Shown: positions 53,659-63,316, counted from the stretch's first letter. The stretch is DNA of 64,000 nucleotides from Bradyrhizobium aeschynomenes (GCF_013178945.1 NZ_JABFDM010000016.1:1-64000), one strand, 5' to 3'. The notes: generated by a model from the letters alone, not told the origin. Made by a program: numbers and translations.

Positions 53659-55992
53659 ATGAACATTCTTCCCAACAACATGCGCTTCGGTGCGGGGCAG
53701 CCCGTGAAACGTCTGGAGGATCAGCGGCTGCTGACCGGGAAGGGACAGTTCATCGACGACAAGCCGGAAGACGGCGCGCTCTGGCTCTACGTACTGCGCT
53801 CCCCGCACGCCCATGCCAAGATCCTCTCGATCGACAGCGCTGCCGCCCGCGACATTCCGGGCGTGGAGGCGATCTACACCGGCGCGGATCTCGTCGCCGA
53901 CGACGTCGGCAGCATCCCGACGCTCGCGATCTTCAAGCGTCCCGATGGCAAGCCGATGACCGTGCCGCCGCGCCGCCTGCTGGCGCATGAGACCGTCCGC
54001 TTCACCGGCGAGGCCGTCGCGGCCGTCGTCGCCACGTCGCGCACGATCGCGCAGGAGGCGGCCGAGGCGATCGTCGTGGACTACCAGGTGCTGCCGGCCG
54101 TGACCGATCCTGTGAAGGCGATCGAGCCGGGCGCGCCTGCGGTCTGGGCCGAGGCGCCCGACAACATCGTCGCCGCGATGAGCTACGGCGATGCCGCCAA
54201 GGTCGAGCAGGCCTTCGTCAGCGCCCCGCACAAGGTCTCGCTCGACATCACCAGCCAGCGTCTGGTGCCCTCCGCGATGGAGCCGCGCTCGACCATTGCC
54301 GAGATCGAGAAGAAGACCGGCCGGCTCTTGTTGTACGTGCAGTCGCAGACCCCGGCCTCGACCCGCGACGTGCTCGCCGACGCCGTGCTGAAGCGGCCGA
54401 AGGAGAGCATCCGCGTGCTGGTCGGCGACATCGGCGGCGGCTTCGGCCAGAAGACCAACCTCTATCCGGAGGACGGCATCGTCGCCTATGCCGCGACCAA
54501 GCTGAACAAGAAAGTCCGCTGGCGCGCCGAGCGCACCGACGAGTTCGTCGGCGGCACCCATGGCCGCGACCTCACCTCGACCGCGGAGTTCGCGCTCGAT
54601 GCCAAGGGCAAGGTGCTGGCCTATCGCGTGCGCTCGATCGGCGCCACCGGCGCCTATTCCTCGGGCGCGGCCAACATCATCCCGCTGGTGCTCGGCCCGT
54701 TCGTGCAGACCGGCGTCTACGACCTGCCGCTGGTGCACTTCGAGATCAAGACCGTCATGACGCACACCGCGCCGGTCGGCGCCTATCGCGGTGCCGGCCG
54801 TCCCGAGGCAGTGTTCATCGTCGAGCGGCTGTTTGACACCGCCGCGCGCCAGATCGGCATCGATCCGCGCACCATCCGCAAGGCGAACTACATCAAGCCG
54901 GCGCAGCTGCCCTACACCAATGCCGTCGGCCAGGTGTATGATTCCGGCGCCTTCGCCCACATGCTGGAGCGCGCCGCCAAGCTCGCCGACTGGGACGGCT
55001 TCAACGCGCGCAAGCGCGAGGCCAAGAAGCGCGGCATGCTCTATGGCCGTGGCCTGACCAGCTACATCGAATGGACCGGCGGCCGCGCCCACACCGAGAA
55101 GGTGTCGCTGCATGCGACGTCCGAGGGCCGCGTCATCCTGCATTCCGGCACCATGGCAATGGGGCAGGGGCTGCAAACCACCTACACGCAGATGATCTCC
55201 GACACGCTGGGCATCCCGCTCGACAAGATCGACGTCGTGCAAGGTGACACCGATCTCGCCACCGGGTTCGGCAGCGTCGGCTCGCGCTCGCTGTTCGTCG
55301 GCGGCACCGCGGTCGCTGTGTCGTCGAACGACCTGATCACTAAGGCGCGCGAGAAGGCCTCCAACCTCTTGGAGACCGCGGTCGAGGACATCGAATATCG
55401 TGACGGTGTCCTCACCGTCGTCGGCACCGACCGCCGCATCAGCCTGTTCGAGATTGCGCAGAAGGAGCAGGGCGCCAAGCTGTCGGTCGACAGCGAGGGC
55501 GAGGTGGATGGCCCGAGCTGGCCGAACGGCACGCATATCTGCGAGGTCGAGATCGATCCGGACACCGGCATCAGCCGCGTCGTGCGCTACACCACGGTCG
55601 ACGACGTCGGCGTCGCCGTCAACCCGATGCTGGTCGCCGGCCAGATCCATGGCGGCGTCGCGCAGGGCATCGGCCAGGCGCTGTACGAGAACGTCGCCTA
55701 TGACGCCGACGGCCAGCTCCTGACCGCGACCTATCAGGACTACTGCATCCCGCGCGCCGACGACGTGCCGCCGATCGTAGTCACCCTCGACGATTCCGCG
55801 CCGTGCAAGACCAACCCGCTCGGCGCCAAAGGCTGCGGCGAATCCGGCGCCATCGGCGGCCCGCCCTGCGTCACCAACGGCGTGATGGACGCGCTGTTCG
55901 AACTGGGCATCACCAACCTGCAGACCCCGCTGACGCCGGAGAAGGTGTGGGCGGCGATCCGGGACGCGAAGGCCAGGAAGGCGGCGGCGTAA
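53659..55992 (+). CDS. xanthine dehydrogenase-family molybdenum-binding subunit (CoxL-like)
   Basis: A 777-residue large subunit of a molybdenum hydroxylase. Marks: RLEDQRLLTGKGQFIDD at the N-terminus, GDIGGGFGQKTNLYPED, VGAYRGAGRPEA, GTMAMGQGLQTTY and the catalytic Glu in AKGCGESGAIGGPP. It lacks the Cys of the CO-dehydrogenase VAYRCSFR loop (GAYRGAGR instead), so it is not a CO dehydrogenase. The FAD and 2Fe-2S subunit genes normally found beside it are absent. Start ATG 53659 follows AAGG; the longer frame to 53581 runs into the repeat. Confidence 0.9.
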   Translation: MNILPNNMRFGAGQPVKRLEDQRLLTGKGQFIDDKPEDGALWLYVLRSPHAHAKILSIDSAAARDIPGVEAIYTGADLVADDVGSIPTLAIFKRPDGKPMTVPPRRLLAHETVRFTGEAVAAVVATSRTIAQEAAEAIVVDYQVLPAVTDPVKAIEPGAPAVWAEAPDNIVAAMSYGDAAKVEQAFVSAPHKVSLDITSQRLVPSAMEPRSTIAEIEKKTGRLLLYVQSQTPASTRDVLADAVLKRPKESIRVLVGDIGGGFGQKTNLYPEDGIVAYAATKLNKKVRWRAERTDEFVGGTHGRDLTSTAEFALDAKGKVLAYRVRSIGATGAYSSGAANIIPLVLGPFVQTGVYDLPLVHFEIKTVMTHTAPVGAYRGAGRPEAVFIVERLFDTAARQIGIDPRTIRKANYIKPAQLPYTNAVGQVYDSGAFAHMLERAAKLADWDGFNARKREAKKRGMLYGRGLTSYIEWTGGRAHTEKVSLHATSEGRVILHSGTMAMGQGLQTTYTQMISDTLGIPLDKIDVVQGDTDLATGFGSVGSRSLFVGGTAVAVSSNDLITKAREKASNLLETAVEDIEYRDGVLTVVGTDRRISLFEIAQKEQGAKLSVDSEGEVDGPSWPNGTHICEVEIDPDTGISRVVRYTTVDDVGVAVNPMLVAGQIHGGVAQGIGQALYENVAYDADGQLLTATYQDYCIPRADDVPPIVVTLDDSAPCKTNPLGAKGCGESGAIGGPPCVTNGVMDALFELGITNLQTPLTPEKVWAAIRDAKARKAAA

Positions 55993-56059
55993 GTCCGGAG
56001 CACAGCGGCTTTCATCAGAGCCCTTTGGATCCGAGCCCTTACCACAAGCACACTGCGCC

Positions 56060-56260
56060 CCCCTCCCCCTTGCGGGGAGGGGTCGGGGGTGGGGGTCTCC
56101 GGGCGCCGAACGTAGTTGAGCGCGCCAATCAATCTCGCCGTGCTCGCGGATTGATCGAGTGCGAAAGCTGGACTGCATCAGTCGCCGATGATCTAATTTC
56201 CTAACATTCAGCGTCATTCGGGGACCCCCACCCCCGACCCCTCCCCGCAAGGGGGAGGGG
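56060..56260. repeat. perfect 38-bp inverted repeat, MITE-like
   Basis: The stretch 56060-56097 is the exact reverse complement of 56223-56260, with 125 bp between. Each arm has its own hairpin (CCCCTCCCC with GGGGAGGGG) followed by GTCGGGGGTGGGGGTC. It lies between convergent genes and could end transcription from both sides. No open frame is supported in the middle. Confidence 0.85.
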
Positions 56261-56308
56261 AGCTCACCGGCTTCGGAGCGGCAGCTCGAGTCTAATCTCG
56301 ACGTTTCT

Positions 56309-57715
56309 TCACTTGGGTCTGATAGGGGACGGATCAGCTAAGCTGTCGCTGATCGGCAGCTCGAGCCTCACGCTGAAATCACCCGCTCTGCCGCCGAAGC
56401 GTAAGCTTCCGCCATGGGCCTGTGCGACCTCGTTGGCGATCGCGAGTCCGAGCCCGGAGCCGTGCGAGCCAGCGCCCTTCTGGAATGGCACCAGCAATCC
56501 AGCCTGCGCCTCCGCCGCAATGCCCGGCCCATCATCCCAGACGACGATCGCGACACTCTCCGCTGTCCGCTCCACCTTCACCATCAGCCGCGTCCGCGCG
56601 CCATGCGCCAGCGCATTGTGGATCAGATTGGCGAGCGCCTCGCGCAGGCTGATGGCATCGGCTGCGACGACGACATCGTCGTCGGATTCCACGAAGCTCA
56701 CGGAGACTTCGCGGTCGAGCGACAGCGGCACGCTCTGCGACAGCACGGACTTGGCCAGCGCGTTGATGTCGGTCGGCGCAAGGCGAGGCGCCTGGGCGCG
56801 GTGCTGGATCATCGCGTGATCGAGCAACTGACTGGTGAGGCGGGCAAGATCCCCGATGCGGCCGCGCAGCCGGTCGAGCGTCTTCGGATCTTTGCTCTGA
56901 TCGCTCAGCAGCTCCACCTCGGCATCGATCGCTGCCAGCGGCGTGCGCAGTTGATGCGTGGCGTCGGCGATGAAGCGTTGCATCAGCGTGATGCGCTCGG
57001 CGAGGCGCTGCATGAAGCCGTCGATCGCGCCGACCAGCGCGCGGACCTCGCGCGGCGGCGTCATGGCAATGGGGCTGAGATCATCCGGCCGCCGCTTGAC
57101 GATCTCGGCCTCGATCCGCGTCAGCGGCGCGAACACCAGCCGCAGGCACAACGCGGTCGCGACCAGCGCCAGCAGGCTCATCGCCGCGATCAGGCCGATG
57201 GCCTTCGACGCGAGATCCCAGGTCAGCGCGTCCCGCGCGCGCAACGTCTGCGCCAGTACGATCTCGCTCCAGCCGTCGCCGGAGGCTCCATCGAGCCTGC
57301 GCGCCACCGCGGCGACGCGCACCGGCTGGTCGCGGTAGACGCCATCGCGCAGCACCACGCCTTCGCGCAGCGCGCTCTTGGGTGCCTGGATCGTGAGATC
57401 GTCATAGCCGGCGACGACGACGCCGCGCGGATCGGTGACGCGGTAGAACACGTGGTCATAGGCCGACAAGGTCGCGAACGCCGCCGCCGGCGGATCCAGC
57501 GTCACCACGCCGCCCTGCATGTAGATGTTTTCGGCGATTTGCACGGCGCCGCCGGCGAGCAGCTTGTCATAGGCATCGCGCGCGGCCGTCGCCGCATATT
57601 GCCAGGCGGCGAGGCTGAGCACGACCGCGCCGACCGCCAGGATCGCGCCGATCGCGATCAGCAGCCGCGCGCGCAGCGAGGTCCGGAGATCACGAAGCGT
57701 GGAGCTGATAGCCAA
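56309..57715 (-). CDS. sensor histidine kinase (TctE-like)
   Basis: A 468-residue two-component sensor. Two membrane segments (about 17-40 and 170-195) enclose a periplasmic sensor. A HAMP-like region follows, then the H box FIADATHQLRTPLAAID (phospho-His), N box LIHNALAHGA, G1 DDGPGI and G2 GSGLGLAIANEV. The frame overlaps the response-regulator gene by 26 bp. Likely responds to a compound carried by the divergent ABC transporter; the family name tctE reflects tricarboxylates but the ligand is unknown. Confidence 0.88.
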   Translation of the reverse strand: MAISSTLRDLRTSLRARLLIAIGAILAVGAVVLSLAAWQYAATAARDAYDKLLAGGAVQIAENIYMQGGVVTLDPPAAAFATLSAYDHVFYRVTDPRGVVVAGYDDLTIQAPKSALREGVVLRDGVYRDQPVRVAAVARRLDGASGDGWSEIVLAQTLRARDALTWDLASKAIGLIAAMSLLALVATALCLRLVFAPLTRIEAEIVKRRPDDLSPIAMTPPREVRALVGAIDGFMQRLAERITLMQRFIADATHQLRTPLAAIDAEVELLSDQSKDPKTLDRLRGRIGDLARLTSQLLDHAMIQHRAQAPRLAPTDINALAKSVLSQSVPLSLDREVSVSFVESDDDVVVAADAISLREALANLIHNALAHGARTRLMVKVERTAESVAIVVWDDGPGIAAEAQAGLLVPFQKGAGSHGSGLGLAIANEVAQAHGGSLRFGGRAGDFSVRLELPISDSLADPSPIRPK

Positions 57716-58355
57716 GGCCGCGCTCGGTCTTGATCTCGACGGTCGTTGCCGCGAGCTTGCGCCTGAGACGCGCGATGAACTGCTCGACGGCGTTCGGGCT
57801 CGGGTCCTGGTCGAAGCTGAACAGCTGCTCCACGAGCTCCTCCTTTGCGACGTAGCGGCCCGGGCGCGCGGCCAGGATCTCCAGCACGGTCAGCTCGCGT
57901 CGGGTCAGGTCGAGTGGCTGGCCGGCGACGCTCGCGGTTCGCCCGGCGCGATCGATCACCAGCGGCCCCAAGGTCAGCAGATTGTCGGACTGCCCGGCCG
58001 CCCGGCGGAGCAGGGCTCGCGCCCGTGCCTCCAGCTCGCGATAGTCGAACGGCTTGATCAGATAGTCGTCGGCGCCGAGGTCGAGCGCGCCGATGCGGTC
58101 ATCGACCGCCGAGCGCGCGGTCAGCACCAGCACCGGCGTGCGCAGGCCGCGCTTGCGCAAATGCTTGAGCACGGCAAAGCCATCCATGTTCGGCAGCATC
58201 ACGTCGAGCACGATGAGGTCATAGGTCTGCACCTCGATCAGCTCGCTCGCGGTGCGGCCGTCCTTTTCCCAGTCGACGGCGTAGCCGATCCGCTCGAACC
58301 GGCTGGTCACGGCGGCGCCGATCTCGGGCGTGTCTTCCACCAGCAGGATGCGCAA
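57690..58355 (-). CDS. OmpR-family response regulator (TctD-like)
   Basis: A 221-residue regulator. Receiver with phospho-Asp in DLIVLDVMLPNMDG, Thr in VLVLTARSAVDD and Lys in DYLIKPFDYREL; C-terminal winged helix DLTRRELTVLEILAARPG and RLRRKLAATTVEIKTERGLGY. First gene of the regulator-kinase pair, divergent from the ABC transporter genes across 116 bp. Confidence 0.9.
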   Translation of the reverse strand: MRILLVEDTPEIGAAVTSRFERIGYAVDWEKDGRTASELIEVQTYDLIVLDVMLPNMDGFAVLKHLRKRGLRTPVLVLTARSAVDDRIGALDLGADDYLIKPFDYRELEARARALLRRAAGQSDNLLTLGPLVIDRAGRTASVAGQPLDLTRRELTVLEILAARPGRYVAKEELVEQLFSFDQDPSPNAVEQFIARLRRKLAATTVEIKTERGLGYQLHAS

Positions 58356-58405
58356 GGTCGTCGTCTCAGTCCCGGAGTCAGGTTCGCGTCAGTCTCCTCC
58401 TCTAT

Positions 58406-58448
58406 CACTTCGAACAAGGGCGCCGAAGTGCACCAGGCGAAATTTCGC
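58406..58448. promoter_or_regulatory. two palindromes between response regulator and ABC operon
   Basis: CACTTCG (58406-58412) and CGAAGTG (58424-58430) form a dyad with an 11-base spacer; GCGAAATTTCGC (58437-58448) is a perfect palindrome. Both lie in the divergent 116-bp region and are candidate sites for the response regulator or another dimeric protein. Confidence 0.45.
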
Positions 58449-58471
58449 GCTGCAACATAGAGGGAGGACGC

Positions 58472-59251
58472 ATGACCGTCCATCAGACACCATCCCAGTT
58501 CGAGCCGCTGCTCTCCGTCGAGGGCGTGACGCTCCAGTACAAGACGCCGGACACGCTGGTCACGGCGACCTATCGCGTCGATTTCAAGGTGTTCGATTCC
58601 GACCGCTTCGTGCTGCTCGGGCCCTCCGGCTGCGGCAAGTCCACCCTGCTCAAGGCGATCGGCGGCTACCTCAAGCCGACCGAGGGCCGCATCCGGCTGA
58701 AAGGCAATGAGGTTACCGAGCCCGGTCCGGACCGGATGATGGTGTTCCAGGAATTCGACCAGCTGCTGCCGTGGAAGACGGTGCGCGAGAACGTCGTGTT
58801 CGCGCTGACGGCGAGCGGCCGGCTGAGCGCTGATGAGGCGCAGGAGCGCGCAAAATCCTACATCGACAAGGTCGGCCTCACCAAGTTCATCGATTCCTAT
58901 CCGCACATGCTCTCCGGCGGTATGAAGCAGCGCGTCGCCATTGCCAGGGGCATGGCGATGGAGCCGGACGTGCTGCTGATGGACGAGCCGTTCGCCGCGC
59001 TCGACGCCCTGACCCGGCGCAAGATGCAGGACGAGCTGCTGCAGCTGTGGCAGGACACCCGCTTCACCGTGCTGTTCGTGACGCATTCGATCGAGGAGGC
59101 GATCAAGATCGGCTCGCGCATCCTGCTGCTGTCGCCGCATCCCGGCCGCGTCCGCGCCGAGCTGAACAGCGTGCCTCCGGGCACGATGGGCTCGCCCGAG
59201 CAGGTCGCGCTCGAAGGACGCATCAACGACATGCTGTTCGGCCATCACTGA
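58472..59251 (+). CDS. ABC transporter ATP-binding protein (NitT/TauT type)
   Basis: A 259-residue ATPase of the nitrate/taurine/sulfonate class. Walker A LGPSGCGKSTLLKAIGG, Q loop VFQEFDQLLPWKTV, signature LSGGMKQRVAIARG, Walker B VLLMDEPFAALD, switch His in VTHSIEEA. First of three plus-strand transporter genes. ATG follows AGGGAGG. Confidence 0.92.
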   Translation: MTVHQTPSQFEPLLSVEGVTLQYKTPDTLVTATYRVDFKVFDSDRFVLLGPSGCGKSTLLKAIGGYLKPTEGRIRLKGNEVTEPGPDRMMVFQEFDQLLPWKTVRENVVFALTASGRLSADEAQERAKSYIDKVGLTKFIDSYPHMLSGGMKQRVAIARGMAMEPDVLLMDEPFAALDALTRRKMQDELLQLWQDTRFTVLFVTHSIEEAIKIGSRILLLSPHPGRVRAELNSVPPGTMGSPEQVALEGRINDMLFGHH

Positions 59252-59268
59252 GGGACGGGAGAGAGATC

Positions 59269-60135
59269 ATGAGCGAGACGCTGGCGCTGCGCCCCGAGAT
59301 CGTCAATGCAGAGACGCCCCTCGGCGACGTCAAGGTCGAGGCGAGCCTGTCCTGGCTGGAACGCATCTACCGCTTCGGTGCGGTCCGCAAGGCCATCATC
59401 CTGGTGGCCCTGGCCGCGCTGTGGCAGGCCTACGGAGTGTGGCTCGGCAATCCCCTGCTGTTTCCGACCTTCACCGACACGCTGTCGGCATTTTTCGAGA
59501 ACGTCGCCAATGGTGTGATCCCGGCGCGCACTTTGGTGTCGCTGGAGACGCTCCTGATCGGCTACGGCGTCGGCATTGCGCTGGCTGCCGTGCTGACCAC
59601 GATCGCGATCGGCTCGCGGATCGGCGCTGATTTCCTGGAGGCGCTGACCTCGATGTTCAACCCGCTGCCGGCGATCGCGCTGCTACCGCTGGCGCTGATC
59701 TGGTTCGGCCTCGGCAAGGGCAGCATCATCTTCGTGCTGGTGCATTCGGTGCTGTGGGCGATCGCGCTGAACACGCATTCCGGCTTCCGCTCGGTGTCGA
59801 ACACGCTGCGCATGGTCGGTCTCAACTACGGCCTGCGCGGGCTGAAGCTGGTGCGCTTCATCCTGATCCCCGCCGCCTTCCCGGCGATCCTGACCGGCCT
59901 CAAGGTGGGCTGGGCCTTCGCCTGGCGCACGCTGATCGCGGCCGAGCTGGTCTTCGGCGTGTCGTCCGGGTCCGGCGGCCTCGGCTGGTTCATCTTCGAG
60001 AACCGCAATCAGCTCGAGACGGCGAACGTGTTCGCCGGCCTGTTCACCGTGATCATCATCGGCCTCGTGATCGAGAACGTCGTGTTCGCCACCATCGAAC
60101 GCAAGACGGTGCGGCGTTGGGGCATGCAGCACTGA
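59269..60135 (+). CDS. ABC transporter permease (NitT/TauT type)
   Basis: A 288-residue membrane protein with about six hydrophobic segments and the EAA-like loop LRMVGLNYGLRGLKLVRFI, followed by IPAAFPAILTGLKVGWAFAW. The first ~40 residues are polar. Starts 17 bp after the ATPase stop. Confidence 0.9.
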   Translation: MSETLALRPEIVNAETPLGDVKVEASLSWLERIYRFGAVRKAIILVALAALWQAYGVWLGNPLLFPTFTDTLSAFFENVANGVIPARTLVSLETLLIGYGVGIALAAVLTTIAIGSRIGADFLEALTSMFNPLPAIALLPLALIWFGLGKGSIIFVLVHSVLWAIALNTHSGFRSVSNTLRMVGLNYGLRGLKLVRFILIPAAFPAILTGLKVGWAFAWRTLIAAELVFGVSSGSGGLGWFIFENRNQLETANVFAGLFTVIIIGLVIENVVFATIERKTVRRWGMQH

Positions 60136-60173
60136 TCGGCTATAACCACAACGACTGGGTAAGGGAGACAAAC

Positions 60174-61187
60174 ATGTCCTGGAGCAAATCACTCGCGGGT
60201 GCCGCGATCGGCCTCGCCGCGCTGCTTGGCGCCACCGCCGCGCAGGCCGAAGTCAAGGAGATCAGGCTCTCCAAGGGCTACGGCATCCTCTATCTGCCGC
60301 TGATCGTGATGGAGGATCAGAAGCTGATGGAGAAGCAGGCCGAGAAGGCCGGGCTAGGTCCGTTCAAGGTCAGCTGGCAGCTGCTCGACGGCGGCAACAT
60401 CATCAACGATGCGATGATGGCCGGCTCGCTCGACATCGCCGGCACCGGCGCGCCCGGCTTCATCACCTTGTGGGCCAAGGCCAAGGGCATTCCGGCGGTC
60501 GAGGTGGTCGGCGTCAGCGGCCTCTCCTCGACGTCGCTGTGGATGAACACCAACAATCCCGAGATCAAGTCGCTGAAGGATTTCAAGCCGAGCGACAAGA
60601 TCGCGCTGCCGGGCATCAAGACCTCGCTGTCGGCGGTCATGCTGCAGATGATGGCGGCGCATGAGTTCGGCAAGGAGAACTACGCCAAGCTCGATCCGAT
60701 GACCGTCGGCCTGCCGCATCCGGAAGCGGTGGCGGCGCTGACCTCGGGCAAGACCGAGATCACGGCGCATTTCACCTCGCCGCCGTTCTCCTATATCGAG
60801 CTGAAGGATTCCAAGATCCGCCGCGTCGCCAATTCCGCCGACGTCCTCGGACGGCTGACGATGGACGTCGTGTTCGCGCCGAAGCGCTTCGTCGATGCCA
60901 ATCCGAAGGTCGTGCAGGCCTTCCTGGACGCGCTCGACGAGGCCTGCAACCTGATCGCCAACGACAAGGCCGCCGCCGCCGAGATCTACGCCCGCACCGC
61001 CAAGGTGAAGACCACCAAGGAGGATGTGCTCGAGATGCTGCAGGACAAGGACACCTGGTTCTCCGCGACGCCGGAGGGGGTGTTGAAGATCGCCGAGTTC
61101 ATGCACGGCGTCGGCTCGATCAAGGTCAAGCCGGCGAACTGGCAGGACATGTTCGTCACCCAGCTGCGCGACAGGAAAGGCAGCTGA
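60174..61187 (+). CDS. ABC transporter substrate-binding protein (NitT/TauT type)
   Basis: A 337-residue periplasmic protein with signal peptide ending near ATAAQAEVKE. LSKGYGILYLPLIVMEDQ and AMMAGSLDIAGTGAPGF are typical of the NMT1/SsuA fold. Ligand unknown: members bind sulfonates, thiamine precursors or aromatic acids. AAGGGAG precedes ATG 60174. Its stop lies 13 bp from the stop of the next, convergent kinase gene, with no evident terminator between. Confidence 0.9.
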   Translation: MSWSKSLAGAAIGLAALLGATAAQAEVKEIRLSKGYGILYLPLIVMEDQKLMEKQAEKAGLGPFKVSWQLLDGGNIINDAMMAGSLDIAGTGAPGFITLWAKAKGIPAVEVVGVSGLSSTSLWMNTNNPEIKSLKDFKPSDKIALPGIKTSLSAVMLQMMAAHEFGKENYAKLDPMTVGLPHPEAVAALTSGKTEITAHFTSPPFSYIELKDSKIRRVANSADVLGRLTMDVVFAPKRFVDANPKVVQAFLDALDEACNLIANDKAAAAEIYARTAKVKTTKEDVLEMLQDKDTWFSATPEGVLKIAEFMHGVGSIKVKPANWQDMFVTQLRDRKGS

Positions 61188-61200
61188 CGCCGCACTTGGT

Positions 61201-62553
61201 CTAGGAGGCCTGCGGAAACGCGACGCGCACCCGCAGGCCGCCTTCCGGTGAGGTCGACAGATCGAGGCTGGCGCCATGGGCGTCGGCGATCTGCTTGACG
61301 ATGGCGAGGCCGAGCCCGCTGCCGCCGGTGCTGCGGCTGCGGGAGTTCTCCAGCCGGAAGAACGGCTCGAACACCGCGTTGCGCGCGTCGGGCGGAATGC
61401 CCGGACCATCGTCGTCGATCGCGATCACGGCGGACTTGTCCGGCAGCACCCGCACGGTGCAGCGCGTGGCGAAGCGCAACGCGTTCTCGATCAGGTTGAT
61501 GAACAGGCGTCGCAGCGCGGTTGGCTCGCCGAGGACGGTCAGCGGCGCGCGGCCGAGCTCGGCGCTGATCTGCGCGCCGCTCTGCCGCCGGTCGTCCACG
61601 ATCTCCATGAGCATCGCCGTGAGATCGAGTGGCTGGCGCTGGATGGCGGCAAAGCCGCCGCGCGAGACCGCCAGTGCGTCCTCGAGCAGGCGGGTCATCT
61701 CGTCGAGATCGCCGGCCGCCTTGTCGCGCTGCTCCTGCTCCGGCAGGCGCTCGACGCGAAGCCGCAGCCGGGTGATGTAGGTCTTGAGGTCGTGTGACAC
61801 CGCTCCAAGCAGCAGCGTGCGGCCGCGCACCAGCTCGGAGATGCGCGTCTGCATGTCGTTCACCGCCGATATCAGGTTGCGGATCTCCGGTGCGCCCGCC
61901 GGCTTCACATGCACCGCGGTGGCATCACTGCTGAACTGGCCGAGCGAGCGGCTGAGCTGGCGCAGCGGCCGCGCCTCGCGCGCGATCGCGATCACTGCGG
62001 CCATGCCGATCAGCGCGCCGAGCAGGCCGACGCCGAAGCCGGGCGGCAGCCCGAACAGGCGCGGGCCGGCGGCGCCACTGGCTTCGAACACGACATAGTC
62101 GTGGTCGCGCAGCGACACCGCAAAGCGCACCGAGCGGCTGGCGTTGCGCCAATAGTCGCCAAGGTGCCAGTCGCGCCAGCGCGGCAGCCCGGCACGCGAC
62201 CGCAGCACAATGACGTCGCGGGGCCGCAGCGCTTGCAGATACAATTTCAGGAACTGCTCGGCGAGCGGCCGGCGCATCGTCTCCGCTGACGCCTCGGGGC
62301 GCTCCTGGGTCAGCGTGACGCGCAGCCGCTCGCTGCTGGCAGCCTTGAGGATGAGCGGGCGCTCCGCGGACCCTGCGTTTTCGATCAGCTCGACGATGGC
62401 GCTGACCTGCTCGGGCAGCGGAAACAGCCGCCTGAAAATCTCCTCGCGCGACTCGCTGAGGAACAGCCAGCCGAGACCGACCGCCCACAGCGCGATCAGC
62501 GCGAACAGCACGATCGCCATCAGCCGGCCGGCGAAGCCGAGGCGTCCGAGCAC
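61201..62553 (-). CDS. sensor histidine kinase (EnvZ-like)
   Basis: A 450-residue sensor. Two membrane segments (about 10-30 and 165-185) with a periplasmic part, a HAMP region (PLRQLSRSLGQF), H box LGAVSHDLKTYITRLRLRVE (SHDLxTPITRLR form of EnvZ-type kinases), N box INLIENALRFA, G1 DDGPGI and G2 GGSGLGLAIVKQI. Starts at GTG 62553, 3 bp after the response-regulator stop. Confidence 0.88.
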   Translation of the reverse strand: MLGRLGFAGRLMAIVLFALIALWAVGLGWLFLSESREEIFRRLFPLPEQVSAIVELIENAGSAERPLILKAASSERLRVTLTQERPEASAETMRRPLAEQFLKLYLQALRPRDVIVLRSRAGLPRWRDWHLGDYWRNASRSVRFAVSLRDHDYVVFEASGAAGPRLFGLPPGFGVGLLGALIGMAAVIAIAREARPLRQLSRSLGQFSSDATAVHVKPAGAPEIRNLISAVNDMQTRISELVRGRTLLLGAVSHDLKTYITRLRLRVERLPEQEQRDKAAGDLDEMTRLLEDALAVSRGGFAAIQRQPLDLTAMLMEIVDDRRQSGAQISAELGRAPLTVLGEPTALRRLFINLIENALRFATRCTVRVLPDKSAVIAIDDDGPGIPPDARNAVFEPFFRLENSRSRSTGGSGLGLAIVKQIADAHGASLDLSTSPEGGLRVRVAFPQAS

Positions 62554-62556
62554 GGC

Positions 62557-63264
62557 TTACAGCTCCTTGACCGAACCGGTGAAGATGTAGCCGGCGCTGC
62601 GCACGGTCTTGATCAGTTCGTCCTCGCCGTCACGCTCGATCTTCTTGCGCAGCCGGCTGACCTGCACGTCGATGGTGCGGTCGAGCGGATCGGCCTGCCG
62701 GCCGCGGGTCCAGTCCATCAACTGATCGCGCGACAGCACGCGGTTAGGCCTGACCAGGAAGCAGCCGAGCAGCTCGAATTCGGCGCTGGTGAGCGGCAGC
62801 GGTCCGTCCTCCGCATGCGCGATCTCGCGCTTGTCCAGATCGACCGTGAGCTTGGCGTTGACGAGGAAGCGGCGAGTCTCCAGCGGCGCGGGCTCGGCGC
62901 GGCGCAGGATGGCGCGGATGCGCGCCACCAGCTCGCGCGGGCTGAACGGCTTCGGCAGATAGTCGTCGGCGCCCATCTCGAGCCCGACGATGCGGTCGAT
63001 CTCGTCGCCCTTGGCGGTGAGCATCAGGATCGGCACGCGTGAGGCCGCGCGCAGCCGCCTGCAGATCGACAGGCCATCCTCTCCGGGCAGCATGATGTCG
63101 AGCACGACGAGGTCGGGATCGCCGAAGGTATTGCGGAAGCGGTCGAGCGCCGCGCCGCCGTCGCCGACATCGACGCGGAAGCCTTCGCGCGCCAGATGGT
63201 CGCGCAGCAGGCTGCGGATCTCGATGTCGTCCTCGATGATCAGGAGATGGGGGCGCTGGTCCAT
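62557..63264 (-). CDS. OmpR-family response regulator
   Basis: A 235-residue regulator. Receiver acids LIIEDDIEIR, phospho-Asp in DLVVLDIMLPGEDG, Lys in DYLPKPFSPREL; winged helix PLTSAEFELLGCFLVRPNRVL and VSRLRKKIERDGEDELIKTV. Upstream gene of the regulator-kinase pair, divergent from a small secreted protein. Confidence 0.92.
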   Translation of the reverse strand: MDQRPHLLIIEDDIEIRSLLRDHLAREGFRVDVGDGGAALDRFRNTFGDPDLVVLDIMLPGEDGLSICRRLRAASRVPILMLTAKGDEIDRIVGLEMGADDYLPKPFSPRELVARIRAILRRAEPAPLETRRFLVNAKLTVDLDKREIAHAEDGPLPLTSAEFELLGCFLVRPNRVLSRDQLMDWTRGRQADPLDRTIDVQVSRLRKKIERDGEDELIKTVRSAGYIFTGSVKEL

Positions 63265-63316
63265 GCCGGTCGTTTTAAGAACACCTCGCGTGATCGGGCA
63301 ACCCTGCCTCAGGGAC

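Noticed and set aside
53659..55992. Carbon monoxide dehydrogenase large subunit
   Set aside because: The active-site loop reads AYRGAGR and lacks the CO-dehydrogenase Cys; partner subunits are absent.
53545..56250. A 901-codon open frame on the minus strand
   Set aside because: Antisense to the molybdoenzyme gene. High-GC genes often leave the opposite strand open; composition is Arg/Gly/Asp-rich with no domain.
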